A DNA stretch of 64,000 bases from contig JAOSKK010000034.1 in NCBI GenBank assembly GCA_027493615.1, forward strand, positions 62,001 through 126,000, written 5' to 3'. Positions 30,833-41,994 of this stretch are shown here, piece after piece. The notes beneath the pieces are model-generated. The model was not told the DNA's origin, did no database searches, and saw nothing but the letters and a program-made list of their open reading frames with translations. How positions within the stretch are numbered: the stretch's first letter is position 1; each line of letters opens with the position of its first letter. Both the position numbers and the translations under genes were made by a program. This DNA comes from Verrucomicrobiota bacterium (GTDB taxonomy: Bacteria; Verrucomicrobiota; Verrucomicrobiia; Limisphaerales; J093).

Positions 30833-32686
30833 TCAGGCACTCCCCTGACCCCGCAGCGCTTGCTGCAGACCGGAGGTGCGCTCAACCCGGCTTTCCATGG
30901 CCTCCCGGAGCACTGCTTCGGGTGCCCAGACTTCGACCGACTTCCGTGCCCGGGTGATGGCTGTGTAAATGAGTTCCCGCGTCAACACGGGCGACATCCG
31001 ATCCGGCAATACCACCAACACATGGTCGAACTCGGATCCCTGACTCTTGTGCACCGTCAAGGCAAATGCGGTTTCGACCTTGGGCAGCCGCACCGGTGCC
31101 ACCCGCCGTACCTCGCCACCCCGGCTGCCAGGGAAACAGACGTCGAGTCGGCCACCCTCCGGATCCGCCAGGACGATGCCAACATCCCCGTTGAACAGAC
31201 CCAACTGCGGATCATTCACCGTCACCAGCACGAGGCGTCCGTGATACCACTCATCGAACACTGATCGCGGCCGCCCGATCAACCCCGCCTCCCGCAGCAC
31301 CGTCTCGGTCAACCGGTTGAGCCCCTCGACGCCATACGGACCGCGTCTCACGGCACACAGGACCTGGAACTGTCGCAGGCATTTCAGCGGATCATGCCCC
31401 TCCGTCGAGCCCAACACGGACTCGAATCCTTCCTGCAACCGCGGGCCCAATGCAGCGCGCAGTTCCCGGGCGCCCGGGAGCAACCGCGACTGCACCGTCC
31501 CCCGCGAAGCCTCGACCGCAGCCTGAAACCCGGGGAAATCCCCGCTGATGACCGCGTCGCTCACCGGGTAGATCGGGCTCTCCGGCCCAGCGCGATACCT
31601 CTCCACCAACTGAACGACCGAATCGCGCAGCGGCGCCTCGAGGCCCGGGCCGGAGGCGGGCGGTGCTGCGTTGCCGGCCAGCGAGCCAAACTCCTGCCGG
31701 AACGCCTCCGTGAACCGGTTCGGAGGAGAGGCGGCGCAGAGGTCGCCCAGCACGGATCCCGCCTCGACTGAAGCCAGTTGGTCCTTGTCCCCGACCAGGA
31801 TGAGCCGGGCCTCCTTGGGCAGGGCCTCGAACACCTTGGCCAGAAGTCCGACATCCATCATGCTGGCCTCGTCAATCACCAGCAGATCCAGCGCCAACGG
31901 ACGCTGGCTGTCATGGCGGAAGAACGGAGATCCCGGCAGGGATTCCAGGAGTCGATGCACGGTCCCGGGCTCGCCCACCAAGCGCTCGACCGGAAACCGG
32001 GAAGCAACGAGCGATTCTTTCATCCGCGCCGCCGCCTTGCCCGTGGGCGCTGCCAGGGCGACCCGAGCTGCGGGTCCCTGTTCGAAGAGTTGCCGCAGCA
32101 CCTTGGCCACGGTGGTGGTCTTGCCGGTGCCCGGGCCCCGGTGATCACGCAGAGCCGCTTTCCCAGGGCGGCGTAAACCGCCACCTGTTGCCAGTCGGTC
32201 TTCGCTTCGTTCCCCGGAACCGGTTCACCGTTGCTCAGTCCGGCGGCCAGCTTCTGCGGATCGCGGATGGGCAGCGTCGCCTGCGCCCGGTTCCGCAACT
32301 CGTCCGCCACCCGTCGCTCGTAGTCCCAGTACCGCGCCAGATAAAGCCGACCTTCCGGAGTCAGGATCAGCGGTTGCGCGCCACCCGGCACGCCCACGAC
32401 CGACGCTGCCTGGCGCAGGACAGCGATCCACTCGTCCAAAGAGGGCAGCAGGATTCCCTCGGTGTCTGCTTCGCCTTCGTCGGACGGCGCGAGGCTCTTC
32501 CCCGCCATCGCCGGAAGCTCCAGGCAGAGATGGCCCGCACCTCGTGCCTGGCTCACCAGCGCCGCCGCCAACCCGACCCGACCATCCCCCGACTCCCGAG
32601 GCCCGCTGGATGAAGCGGGCGAAATGCCGGTCGAGCGCGGCGAACCGCGGTTGCGCCAGCGACCGCTCGAGTTCCTCAAGCGTCAT
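30833..32686 (-). CDS. recD: RecD, exonuclease V helicase subunit (two frame breaks)
   Basis: RecD is the 5'-3' helicase of RecBCD. The start ATG at 32686 overlaps the recB stop by 11 bases (MTLEELERSLAQPRFAALD). The frame changes near 32600, and again at the Walker A site: CCCC at 32136-32139 should be CCCCC, after which ITGGPGTGKTTT reads cleanly. Further motifs are APTGKAAARM, LLVIDEASMMDV, LVGDKDQLASVEAG and FALTVHKSQGSEFDHV, and the end is LIYTAITRARKSVEVW. All superfamily 1B motifs are present, so I expect a functional protein. Confidence 0.92.
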
Positions 32687-35600
32687 CGCGAACCTCCCTT
32701 CCAGGCAGCAAACCGCTGCGCAGCCGTTCCAGCACACCGGCCGCGGGCCGGTCATGAAACACACCCGCCCCAGGACGGGCGGGGTCGAGCCCGCGCAAGA
32801 ACAGATAGAACACCCCACCCAGATGATCGGTCACCCGGTAGCCCGGCATCCGGGCGGCCAGAAACCGGTCCAGCGCCAGCGCGTAGAGATGGTACTGCAG
32901 ACCGTAGTGATGTTCGAGCATCGCGCGGCGGAGGCTGGCCGGCTCATAGTCCGGCAACCGGTTGGTCTTCCAGTCCACCAGGTAGAACCGCGCCTCCCAC
33001 TGAACCACCAAGTCAATCGACCCCGTGAGATAACCCTCGCGCGGAGAGAATCGCAGCGACCCGAGATCCCCGGCCAACCCCTCCAGCGCACGCGGAGCCC
33101 ACTCCCCCTTCGAAACACGCCGCCAACCGGTCCGGTGTGATCCGGCGCAATGGAAGATGGAACTTCACCTCGGCCAGCCGATCTCCGACAGGCACATCAG
33201 ACAGCCGAAACCGCGCGCCACCCACTCCCGGCAGTTCGATATCCAGCGCGCGCCGCAGCACCTCGGCGAGGCGAGCCGAGGACCCGTTCCCGCCCAGGTC
33301 GAACTTCGCCAGCTTGCGGGCCGCCACCGCTTCCAGCGAGGGTCCGACCGACGGCGCCATCAACCAGGTTTCCAGGATCTCGTGCACGCATTCGCCCAAC
33401 CGGGCTCCGGCTCCGAATTCCTTCAGCGGATCCACCGCCGGTTCACTCTCCGCCTCCGGGAGGATGGGCAGGTCGGCATGATCGCTGGCACCGCGGCTCC
33501 CTGCCGATGCCAGCGAACTGAAGCTGGAGATCCCCCAGGCGCGGTCCAACTGCCGGGTGAAGACCAGCGGAGCAAGCGCGGGTTTCTCCGCGGGACCGGC
33601 AGGCTCGGGCACCGCGGGCGGAACCACATCCCCGAGCACCTCGGGAAGCGCTTCCACCTGGATGCTGCCAGGCTGCTGATCGGCCAGGGTCTGCAAGCGG
33701 GCTTGAATCTTGTCGAGCCCCTGCTTCTCCACCGCTCTGTGGAGCGTGCCCGCCGGGTCCGGTTCCGCCGGCTCCGGCCGCAGAAACACCCAGGCAGGTC
33801 CACCGCTCCGCTGCTCGAACCGTCGGCCCCACGCGAAGTAGCAGCGGTGCTCGGCCCGGGTGAGTGCCACATACAGCAAACGCACCGCCTCAGCCAATCG
33901 CTCCCGCCGGGATCGCTGCAGACTCGCCTCGTCCGGTTGCCAACGCAGGTCGAGGACCATCTCCGAACTCTCGTCGGCGCGATGGTAGACCACGTGCTCA
34001 CGCTGTTTGCCTTGTCGGGCCGGCAGGGCCGGCTTCTGCAGGTAGGGACAGAACACCACCGGATACTGCAGCCCCTTGCTGGCGTGCGCGGTCAGGAGTC
34101 GCACCGCGTCGTCGTCCCGCTCGAGCCGGAGCAGATGCTCCTCGGGCGGGGCTTGCTCGTCGTCCCGCCTGGCCACCAACCAGCGCAGCAACCCGCGGAT
34201 CTGCAGATGCCCCGCGTCCGCGGCTGAACCGAGCAGACCGGCCAGATGCAGCAGATTCGTGATTCGCCGCACGCCATCCGGCTGGCCAAGAAGTCGCTCG
34301 GTGATGGCCTGCTCCCGGAGCAACGCCCGGAACATGCGCCCGAACCCCTGGTGCACCCAGCGGGTCCGATAGGCGTGCAGCCGTTCCAGCCAGTCCCGCC
34401 ACCCGGCTTCGTCTTCCTCCAAGTTCTGCACTGCCGCCGCAGTCAGACCCAGCAGCCGCGTGCCCAGGGCGGCACGAACCGCCGGTTCGTTCGAGGGTTC
34501 GGCGACGGCCTCGAGCAAACGCTGCAGATCCGCGGCTTCTTCCGTCCCAAGAACGCTGGCCATCGAATGCCGCGAGGTCGCAATCCCCACGGCCCGCAAC
34601 TTCGCTTCGATCTTGTCCGCATCCCGATGCCGCTCGACCAACACGGCAATGTCCGACGCCCGCAATCGCCGCCGCTCGATCCCCCCGCCAGACCGGACCC
34701 CCAGGGTGACTTCGTTGTCCACCAGGCGGCAGATCTCCTGGGCAACGGCCGGCGCCAGCCGCGCCCAGTTCTTCTCGTCCGAATCGTTGTTTGGTTCCCC
34801 GGCCCAGAGCCAGAGACGAAGCGGCGCGGCCGATTCCCCGCTTCCTCGAGCCGCCGCTGGTCCACATCGCTCCGGGCCTCGACGGGCGCGTAGGCGATGC
34901 CGTTCACGAGAAAGGACCGCGGCCAGTCGAAGAGCAGGTTGACCGCCGTGACCAGCCGCGAGTCCGATCGCCGATTGCCCGGCAGCGAGTACACCCGCCC
35001 GCCATCCACCCGCGTCCGCGCCTCGAGGTACGTGAACACGTCGGCGCCCCGGAACCCGTAGATCGCCTGCTTCGGATCCCCCACCATCCACAGCCGGCAG
35101 TCCGCGCGGCCAAACACCCGGTTGAAGATCTCGAACTGCAGGGGATCCGTGTCCTGGAACTCGTCAATGAGCGCCGCCGGATACTGCGTCGCCAACGCGC
35201 TCGCCACCCGCTCTCCTGCCTCGCTGCGCAACACGTCCGCCACCTGCGACAGCAACGCGTGATAGGTGCGGGCCTGACGCTCCGACAACAGGCGCCCCAA
35301 AGCCTGCTGACCCGACTGGATGAAATCATGCAGCAGCGCCCCGGCATACGTCCGGCCGGCCGCCAGCAAGGACTCGCATCGGTCGAAGAACGGGTGCTGT
35401 GGAGGCTGCCGGCCGGCCTTGGTCCCCTTCGCAAGCGCCGCCGGTGTGAAAGCCCGGATCGAGTCCATCACGGCGACGTCCAACCCGCCCGCCTCGAACA
35501 ACCGGTCGATCCGCGCAAGCGTCGGCGTCATGAACTCGTCCCGGTTGTACGGCTTGTTCGCCCAGGACCTGCCGCCCGCACCGAAGCGTCCCCGGATCGC

Positions 35601-36327
35601 CGCCCCGTCGGTACCCCCAGAGAAGGCGCATAGCTGCGTACTCCGCTTCCAGCGCCCGACCGTGTTGCTCCAGGCTTAGGCCTTCGGCACCCGTCAGCAG
35701 CGTCGCTCCCGGCCGCTTGAGCACGTCCTCCAGGCGCGCGGCCAGCTCGGCAACCGTCAGATCCGCATCGAGCGCGGCGAGCACGTGGATCGGGCCGGCG
35801 CCGTACAACCGCCGCCGCCACCAATCCCGCGCCACCGCCTCGAGCAGCGGTGCGGAATCGGTCACCAACTCCATCCCGAAAGGTTGTCCCGTCTCGAACG
35901 CGTGGGTCTCGAGGACTCGCTGGCAGAAGGCATGGATGGTGTGAATCGGTGCTTCGTCGAAGTCCAGCAGCGCCTGCCAAAGCCGGTCGCGCGCCTCGGC
36001 CGCCACCACGGCCGGCTTCGCGAGCAACGCCCGCAGCAGCGCGTCCTGCGCGTGCCCGGCCCCGAACGCCCGCCAGCCCTCGACCAATCGGCGCCGGATC
36101 CGATCCCGGAGCTCGGCCGTAGCGGCCTCCGTAAACGTCACCGTGAGGATCTGGCGGATCGTCAGCCCCGCCTCCACCACCAACCGCAGCACCAGCCCCG
36201 CCAGTGCATAGGTCTTGCCGGTCCCGGCGCTGGCCTCGATCAGCATGCGCCCGGGCTCCAGCGCGCTCTCCGCCAACTCGAACGCGGGCGCACCCTTCGG
36301 GGCCGAAACTGCCGGGCCCACGCTCAC
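32676..36327 (-). CDS. recB: RecB, exonuclease V helicase-nuclease subunit (three frame breaks)
   Basis: RecB is the 3'-5' helicase and nuclease. A GTG start at 36327 overlaps the recC stop (GTGA). Helicase motifs: LIEASAGTGKTYALAGL, LTVTFTEAATAELRDRI, ALIDEFQDTDPLQFEIF, MVGDPKQAIYGFRGAD, LTAHASKGLQYPVVF and LLYVALTRAEHRCYF. The C-terminal nuclease has LGECVHEIL, GSIDLVVQWE and FYLVDWKTNRL (Asp and Lys of the RecB nuclease), and YGLQYHLYALALDR. Frame changes lie near 35560, 34850 and 33110. The length of about 1215 codons fits RecB. Cotranscribed with recC and recD. Confidence 0.92.
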
Positions 36328-39300
36328 GGTTGTTCCTTCTCCTTGCGCTCGCACTCGAGCAGTGGCTTGAGCAGGGTCCAGGCCAGATCGAAAAACTCCG
36401 CGTTCAGAGGATTCTCGATCCCGCGGAAACAGTAGGCGATGTGCCGATCCTGGCTTTCCCCCGCTGGTAGGGAGGATTGTCCTTCCACTTGGCCAGGGCG
36501 GCCTGCACAGCGTTGTTCGAACTGGGCGGTCGTGCCTGCTCCACACCGGGCCCGGTCTCGGTCGGCTCCTCCCCCGCCGCTGCCCCCTTCATCTGCCTCC
36601 GCCGCCCCGAACATCTTCTCCGCATAGGCCATCGAGCTGCGCGGGAAGAATCGCAACGGCTGGGCCAACCCCTTCCAGTACTGCTCGAGCAACCCGCCCA
36701 GCGCGACCGTAGGATCCTCGACGGGCTGATAGCGGAACCCGGCCAGGAGCGGCAGCTTGGTCACTTTCTCCGGTTTCTCCCCTTCTCCCAGCAACCCGCT
36801 TTCGCCGCCCTTCCCCATCGCTTGCGCCACCAGATGTTCCACCCACGTCCGCAACCGGTCGGGCGGCCGCAGTTTCCCTGCCCGCCAGCGCATCACGCCG
36901 CCGCGCGGCTGCACCTGCACGGTCCCGGTCAGCCGGAACGGACCGATGGCCAGGTCCGCCGTCACCGTTTTAAGCCCTGGCCCAACCGCGTGCACCAGCT
37001 TCTCGCGCAGCCACGCCGCGTACTGCGCCACGCCGGCGTGCTCTGCCCGACCCGGTTCGCCCAGCGGCAATCGCCCCGCGGCCGCCCAACGCCAGCGCGC
37101 CGCCTCCACGACTTCTCCCGGCTCGGACGCGGCGATCAACTGGCCCAGCAACTCGTCCTCCAGCCCGTACCGCGCCAGGGCGTCCAGCCCGAACAACTCT
37201 TCCTCCTCGACGTCGCCCGTGTCCTGTGCCTGCAGCCGCAACCGCAACCGGCGTTCGAGAAAGAACCGACACGGATTGGCCAGAAACGCCGCCAGGTCCG
37301 CCACCCGCACGTGACGGAATTCCGCGCCCGGCTCCGGCAAAGGCTCCCGGCAAACACCCACGGCGCTCCGCCCCCTCCTCCAGGCGCTTCGCCGCCGCAC
37401 ACGCCTCGACCGAGTAGCTGAACCATCCGCCCCGCCCGTCCCCACGCCCTGGGCTTCTGCCCCCTTCGGCCGGACACCCGCTCGCCGCGAGGAAGTACTC
37501 GCGGCGGAACCCGTGCAGCGAATGCCGGACCAGCACCTCCCCCGCCCCGGGAAAGCGCGCCGCCACATGATCCAGCAACTCGCTCACCAGCACCGACGGC
37601 GGCAGCACCGCGTTGTCCCGATCCGATTGCCCCACGTAGCTGACATAGAACCGATCCCGGGCCGCCTGCAGGAGCTGCAGAAACAGATACCGATCGTCGT
37701 GGCGCATCGAGGGATCCCCGGCCGCTCTTCCCCGCCAGCAAGTCGAACCCGGGCCGTGGCATGCGCCGGGGAAACGCACCGTCATTGAGCCCCAGCACGC
37801 ACACCACCCGGAAGGGGCACCCCGCGCATCAGCCGCATCCCGCAAACATTCACCCCTCCGCGGAAAACCGCCGGCGCACCTCCGCTCTCTTCCAGCCGGG
37901 CCCGCAAGGCCTCCCGGACGGCGCCCAGTGCCACCGGCCCGGTCGCGTTCGACTCCAGCCCGGCCATTCCCAACGCCTCGAGCGCATCCCGCACCGGACG
38001 CGCCTCTCCGGGATCGTTCTCCAGGTCGAACATCCCTCGCACAGCAGCGTCAGGTCCCTCGCCCAAGCCGCCAACGGACGTGCGGCCTCGAGTCCCCGCA
38101 GCCCGGCGAACAAGCGCTCAACGAACTCGACAAACCGCCCCAGCGTCTCCGCCCCTTCCCCTTCGATATCCGTGCAGGGAACCAGGGCCCCGTCTCCGAT
38201 TCCGGCCAGCGTTACCGGCCTGGCCGCGCCGCCCAAGCCCGGCAATGCGTAGCCCAGCAACCAGCGGTCGAGTCCATACCGCCAGGTGGTCTCCGGCACA
38301 CCCGGCAGCCCCAGTCGCTCCCGGTGCCTGGGATCCTCGCCCCATCGTATCCCGCCCTGTTTCACCCAGGACGCCACCCGCTCCAGATCCCGCTCGCTCA
38401 GGCCGAACTTGCGCCGTACCGGTTCGGCCTCCAGCAGGTCCAGCACCGCCGCCGCACCCAACCGGCTGCCGGCCAGCTCGAGCATCCGCAGAAACGCGTC
38501 GCTCACCCCGCTCTCCCGCCGCACTGCTCGATCCGCGATCGTGCACGGCACCTGCTGACGCCGCTCCTCCGCCTCGCCCCGATCCCGCCCTGCGTCGCCC
38601 ACCCCGGCATCAAACACGGTCTCGAGGCACGGCGCGTACGTGTCCAGGTCCGGCGTCACCACCAGGATGTCCCGCGGCTCCAGCTTCTCATGGTTCAGCC
38701 AGTGCAACACATGATCGTGCAGCACCTCCACCTCCCGCAGCGCGCTGTGGCAGGCGTGCACCTGCACCGAACGTCGCCCCCCTCCGCAGACTCATCCCAT
38801 CCCCCTGTGGTGCGGGCTTCCAGCCTGCACATCCCGCTCTCGACGCCCCCTCCCCCGCTCCCCGAAGCACCGACCGTTCCCCCTGAACCGTCCTCATCCT
38901 CCGCCGCCACGCGATCCTCACCCAACTCCCGCTGCATCACACCCAACATCGAGCCGCACCCCGTGCCCCTGCCGCCGATCCACTCCCTCCTTCCTCCCAA
39001 CCTCCCGATCAAGCCCGCCAGCTCGCGACCATCCCGCCCCCCGGCCTGCCACAGCGGATGCCCCTCCCCTGACTCCCCCGTCCCCTGTGGTGCGGGCTTC
39101 CAGCCTGCACTCCCACTCTCCGTACCCACCGACCATGCCCGCTCAGCCCCAGCGGTTACCCCTTGCGCCTGTGGTGCGGGCTTCCAGCCTGCACTCCCGT
39201 GGTCCCTACCCACCGACCATGCCCGCTCAGCCCCAAGCGTTCCCCCCTCTGCCACCGCGTACCACCCTCTACTCCCCGCCAGCACAAAGAGCTGCACCTC

Positions 39301-39974
39301 CATATGCGCCGACAACGCCGCGAACATCTCCAGGTGCACGGGCGGCATCAACGTGGTGATCACGCCGAACACCCGTTCCGGCAACCCTTCCGGCCTGGTT
39401 TGCTGCGACCCCTCCTTCACCAGCCACCTCATCAACCGCCCGGGATGAACCGGCGCCCGATCCGCCCACACGACCCGCCACAGCTCAGCCTGCCACGGGT
39501 CCCGCGCCGGACAACCGCCCTCCTCCCAGCACTCGATCCAGTCCGGCCGATACACCGCGTACTGATCGAAGCTCTCGGCCAGCCGCGCCGCCAATTGATG
39601 GAGCTTGCGCGGGTCCGGATCCCGCCCCAGATACGACGCCACCGGCTCGAACCCGGGCCGCGCCACCAACGTGGGCAGCACCTCCGCGATCCGCCAAGTC
39701 ACCGTCGCCGGATCGAACGCCGCCGACCGCACCTCGCCCGGCCGGAACCGCTCCAGGCAATCCAGCAGGAACTTTCGCGGGAACGGGAACGCCACGTTCA
39801 GGCACACCCCCAGTCGCGACGCCACCTCCAGGCGCAGCCACTGCGCCATCCCTGCGACTGCACCACCACCGTCTCGGGCCGCAGCACATCCGTCCCCGGC
39901 CCCTGCAGCCCGGCCACCACTCGCCCGGCCAGGTCTTCGAGGTCCCAGGAAACGATGAAGTCCAGCGAGGCCAT
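36324..39974 (-). CDS. recC: RecC, exonuclease V subunit with repeat insertions (at least eight frame breaks)
   Basis: First gene of recCBD. Start ATG at 39974 (MASLDFIVSWDLEDLAG), then VVVQSQGMAQWLRLEVASRLG, FPFPRKFLLDCLERF, LPPVHLEMFAALSAHM-type text, VHACHSALREVEVLHDHVL, LEPRDILVVTPDLDTYAP, VCVLGLNDGAFPRR, RHDDRYLFLQLLQAARDRF and the C-terminal domain HVRVADLAAFLANPCRFFLE. RecC recognises Chi and splits the strands. The frame breaks cluster at GC-rich runs. Two tandem copies of an 84-bp unit, and a third dispersed-repeat copy, lie in loops of the first half, where the family has variable linkers. The end is LECERKEKEQP. Confidence 0.87.
38804..38830 (+). repeat. Dispersed repeat unit A inside recC
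   Basis: A 27-bp copy of unit A, in the variant CCTGTGGTGCGGGCTTCCAG + CCTGCAC. It sits in the recC coding region just before the conserved VHACHSALREVEVL segment. Confidence 0.85.
39084..39251 (+). repeat. Tandem duplication of an 84-bp unit inside recC, each starting with unit A
   Basis: Units 39084-39167 and 39168-39251 both begin with the 27-bp unit A and share the following stretch, including TACCCACCGACCATGCCCGC. The period of 84 bases (28 codons) keeps frame, so the minus-strand protein carries two copies of ERAWSVG ... GSAGWKPAPQ. They separate the RecC segments FVLAGSRGWYAVAEGG and GHPLWQAGGRDGREL. Confidence 0.88.
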
Positions 39975-40121
39975 GACGCAACCGCCAGTTAGATGACCGC
40001 CCTCATCGTTGCCGGCAGTTGGCCCGCAGCCGTCTGAAGCCCGGCCGGCGCCCCCGGGCACCCGCCTTCCGACCGGAGCAGGCCGCCAGGTGCCAACGTG
40101 TGCTGCTGAATGGGGCACGGG

Positions 40122-40793
40122 TCATGGCGAAGCCTTCCCTGCCGCCCACAACGCGGCCGCTTCGATGCTTCGTTTCAGAGACTGTTTGCCCGTGCCGGTG
40201 CACGCGAACCATGGTCTCGATGAGTCGCAGGTCGCACGAACAGCTCGCCCGAACTGGGTCCGCACCATCCGGCTCAGAACAACCGCGTCTGCCTCCATGA
40301 TCATTGGCCGAACCCGCTCGAGATGGACATTCCAGTTCGAACTCCAGCCGGGATAATAGAAGTCTAGTCTTACCCCAGAACACTGTTCTGCAAACTCGTC
40401 TCGCATCTCCTCTTCGTAGGCTCTCTGGGTCTCGTTGCCTCCGATGTAGAGAACACGCACCCTGCTTCCCGAGGCCAAAGGGCAACTCACTGGTGGGAGT
40501 TCCATTCCTCGTGCAGGAAGCAGCCTCCGGAGTTCTTCGATGTCCCCCGGGTCCGCGCGGAGCTCTGTCATCTCCGCGAGAACGTCCTCGGCCTCCTCGA
40601 GACTCCTCGGGTCACCCGCCTCGCGTAAAGTGAAGAACCTTCCCCGCAACAAGGCCGCAGCATCAACCAGGTTGCCCTCCCATTCATGGAAGACGACGCG
40701 GCTAAGCAGCGCCTCCTCACACGTCCAGGCCGGTGAGTAATTGCGCTCCACTTCTTCGGCGGTGAGGGCCTTCCAGAGATCAGTTAGACACAC
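40122..40793 (-). CDS. Unrecognised protein with DUF2325-like C-terminal domain
   Basis: 223 residues. The N-terminal 110 residues are helical and acidic (LEEAEDVLAEMTELRADPGD). The C-terminal 100 residues begin RVRVLYIGGNETQRAYEEE and continue MIMEADAVVLSRMVRTQFGR and RPWFACTGTGKQSLKRSIEAA. This alternating strand-helix pattern, with a GG loop and a final TGxGKxS motif, resembles DUF2325-type domains. These often occur in defence islands, and the function is unknown. It lies 148 bases upstream of recC on the same strand. Confidence 0.5.
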   Translation of the reverse strand: MCLTDLWKALTAEEVERNYSPAWTCEEALLSRVVFHEWEGNLVDAAALLRGRFFTLREAGDPRSLEEAEDVLAEMTELRADPGDIEELRRLLPARGMELPPVSCPLASGSRVRVLYIGGNETQRAYEEEMRDEFAEQCSGVRLDFYYPGWSSNWNVHLERVRPMIMEADAVVLSRMVRTQFGRAVRATCDSSRPWFACTGTGKQSLKRSIEAAALWAAGKASP

Positions 40794-40832
40794 ATTCCTG
40801 CTTATACTGTCGCAACGAATGACATGAGAACG

Positions 40833-41255
40833 CTATCCCGGGAGACTCGCGACACGTCGAGCGATGGCGTCGGGCGTGCCGATGCCCCGCAGAAAGTCTT
40901 CCGAAATACTTCGCTGCGACTTTGACAACGTGTCCAGACCCAGCGAAGACGGACTGAGATGCGCAGCACAACCCAGCCCGACGACCTCATTCAAGTCCGT
41001 GTTTGCAAACACAGTGGCTCCCAGCCTGGTCTGATGCATCTGCGCGCTCCTGAAGTCTGTTCCCAAAAACACGGCATGGCTCAGGTCCGCCCCTGACATA
41101 TCTGCCTCCACGAATTGTCCCCCCCAGAACACCGTCACGTTCAATGTCGCTCCCCGGAAGTCTGCGCGTGTGAAGTTCACGTCCACCACCTTTGACGTAA
41201 TGAACTCGGACGCAGCAGCACGCCCGGCAACTCTTGCCGCACGCCCGCTCGGCAT
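40833..41255 (-). CDS. Pentapeptide-repeat protein, probably truncated
   Basis: A 140-residue frame. Residues 25-90 are pentapeptide repeats (DVNFTRADFRGATLN, EADMSGADLSHAVFLGTDFRSAQ, ANTDLNEVVGL). They are followed by LGLDTLSKSQRSISEDFLRGIGTPDAI, a linker known from pentapeptide proteins that continue into TIR or other effector domains. Here the frame stops 10 residues later, so the effector part is missing. The N-terminus is poorly defined; the repeats may begin in a frame upstream. I read it as the remnant of a defence effector. Confidence 0.55.
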   Translation of the reverse strand: MPSGRAARVAGRAAASEFITSKVVDVNFTRADFRGATLNVTVFWGGQFVEADMSGADLSHAVFLGTDFRSAQMHQTRLGATVFANTDLNEVVGLGCAAHLSPSSLGLDTLSKSQRSISEDFLRGIGTPDAIARRVASLPG

Positions 41256-41455
41256 CTCCTGGCTGCGGCCGGCTCCTCCTTACCACTGCATTTCCAGCAT
41301 GATTCATCCGTCGCCTCCGGAACGACACCCCCAAGGAACACAACGCGCGATCCAACGTCCTCAAAGAGAACCTCCTGCGCCCGTCCAGGGACTTTTCACG
41401 CGCTTCGCCAGCATACGTACGACTAGTGTCTACGATGACCGTAGCCTGCTCCCCG
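41256..41455. other. Intergenic region
   Basis: 200 bases with no coding signal that I can support. It separates the pentapeptide remnant from the small gene at 41456. Confidence 0.35.
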
Positions 41456-41650
41456 TTAGCCGGACGGTTCCCCCATGGTCAAATCGCACTCTACCACGAT
41501 TGCGTCGGCAACCGTCTCGTGCTCCGACTCAATCGCAACAGGAACGCGCACACCCACCTGATCCGCGACCGCGAACGAGGCCACCGCCGATGCGTGCGCA
41601 GGATTCGCAAGCAAAGCCGCCTGCTCACCGCCGTGCTCCTCGGTTTTCAC
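41456..41650 (-). CDS. Small protein of unknown function following methyltransferase tail copy 3
   Basis: 64 residues from a GTG at 41650 that overlaps the stop of the decayed methyltransferase tail (AAGTGA). The sequence MKTEEHGGEQAALLANP and VGVRVPVAIESEHETVADA shows no known domain. The start position mirrors the ATGA overlaps at the other two tail copies, which is the main reason to call it. Confidence 0.4.
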   Translation of the reverse strand: MKTEEHGGEQAALLANPAHASAVASFAVADQVGVRVPVAIESEHETVADAIVVECDLTMGEPSG

Positions 41651-41789
41651 TTGCACGCACCCTCCACGATCTTGATTTCCTCCGGCGTCAGGCCGTACAG
41701 CACCTACACCAACTGGTCAATTCCCCGCTCCAACGGGCTCACGTCCGCTCCGGCTTTCCCGCGCCTTCGCCGCGAGGATGCGGTCAACC
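41651..41789 (-). pseudogene. Decayed third copy of the methyltransferase 3' tail
   Basis: On the minus strand, after small corrections, it reads the same end as copies 1 and 2: residues like LERGIDQLV, a stop where Tyr should be, then LYGLTPEEIKIVEGACK. Its DNA is clearly related to 42248-42430 and 42661-42840 but more diverged. It lies directly downstream of the DUF2283 gene. Confidence 0.7.
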
Positions 41790-41796
41790 GGATGAG

Positions 41797-41994
41797 TCAC
41801 GCGGTTACGGCGTAGTCCACGGCGCGCGGGTTCTCGACGCGCTGCGAGGCATTGAGCACCTCCATCCCCACCACGTTCCCGTCCTTGTCGTAATCGAGAA
41901 TCACGCCCGGTTTGTCCTCGTCGCTTTCCTCAATCGGCACGTCGCGGAACAGAATCCGCAGCACGTCCACTTCGGGATCGTAGGTCACTTTCAT
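41797..41994 (-). CDS. DUF2283 protein
   Basis: 65 residues: MKVTYDPEVDVLRILFRDVP, then GVILDYDKDGNVVGMEVLNAS. This is the standard DUF2283 fold of short proteins that accompany DUF4258 or other toxin-like genes. Its ATG overlaps the DUF4258 stop as ATGA. It is probably the antitoxin-like half of the pair (inference). Confidence 0.82.
   Translation of the reverse strand: MKVTYDPEVDVLRILFRDVPIEESDEDKPGVILDYDKDGNVVGMEVLNASQRVENPRAVDYAVTA

Noticed and set aside
39084..39251. CRISPR array
   Set aside because: Only two units without spacers of varied sequence; they form a tandem duplication inside recC.
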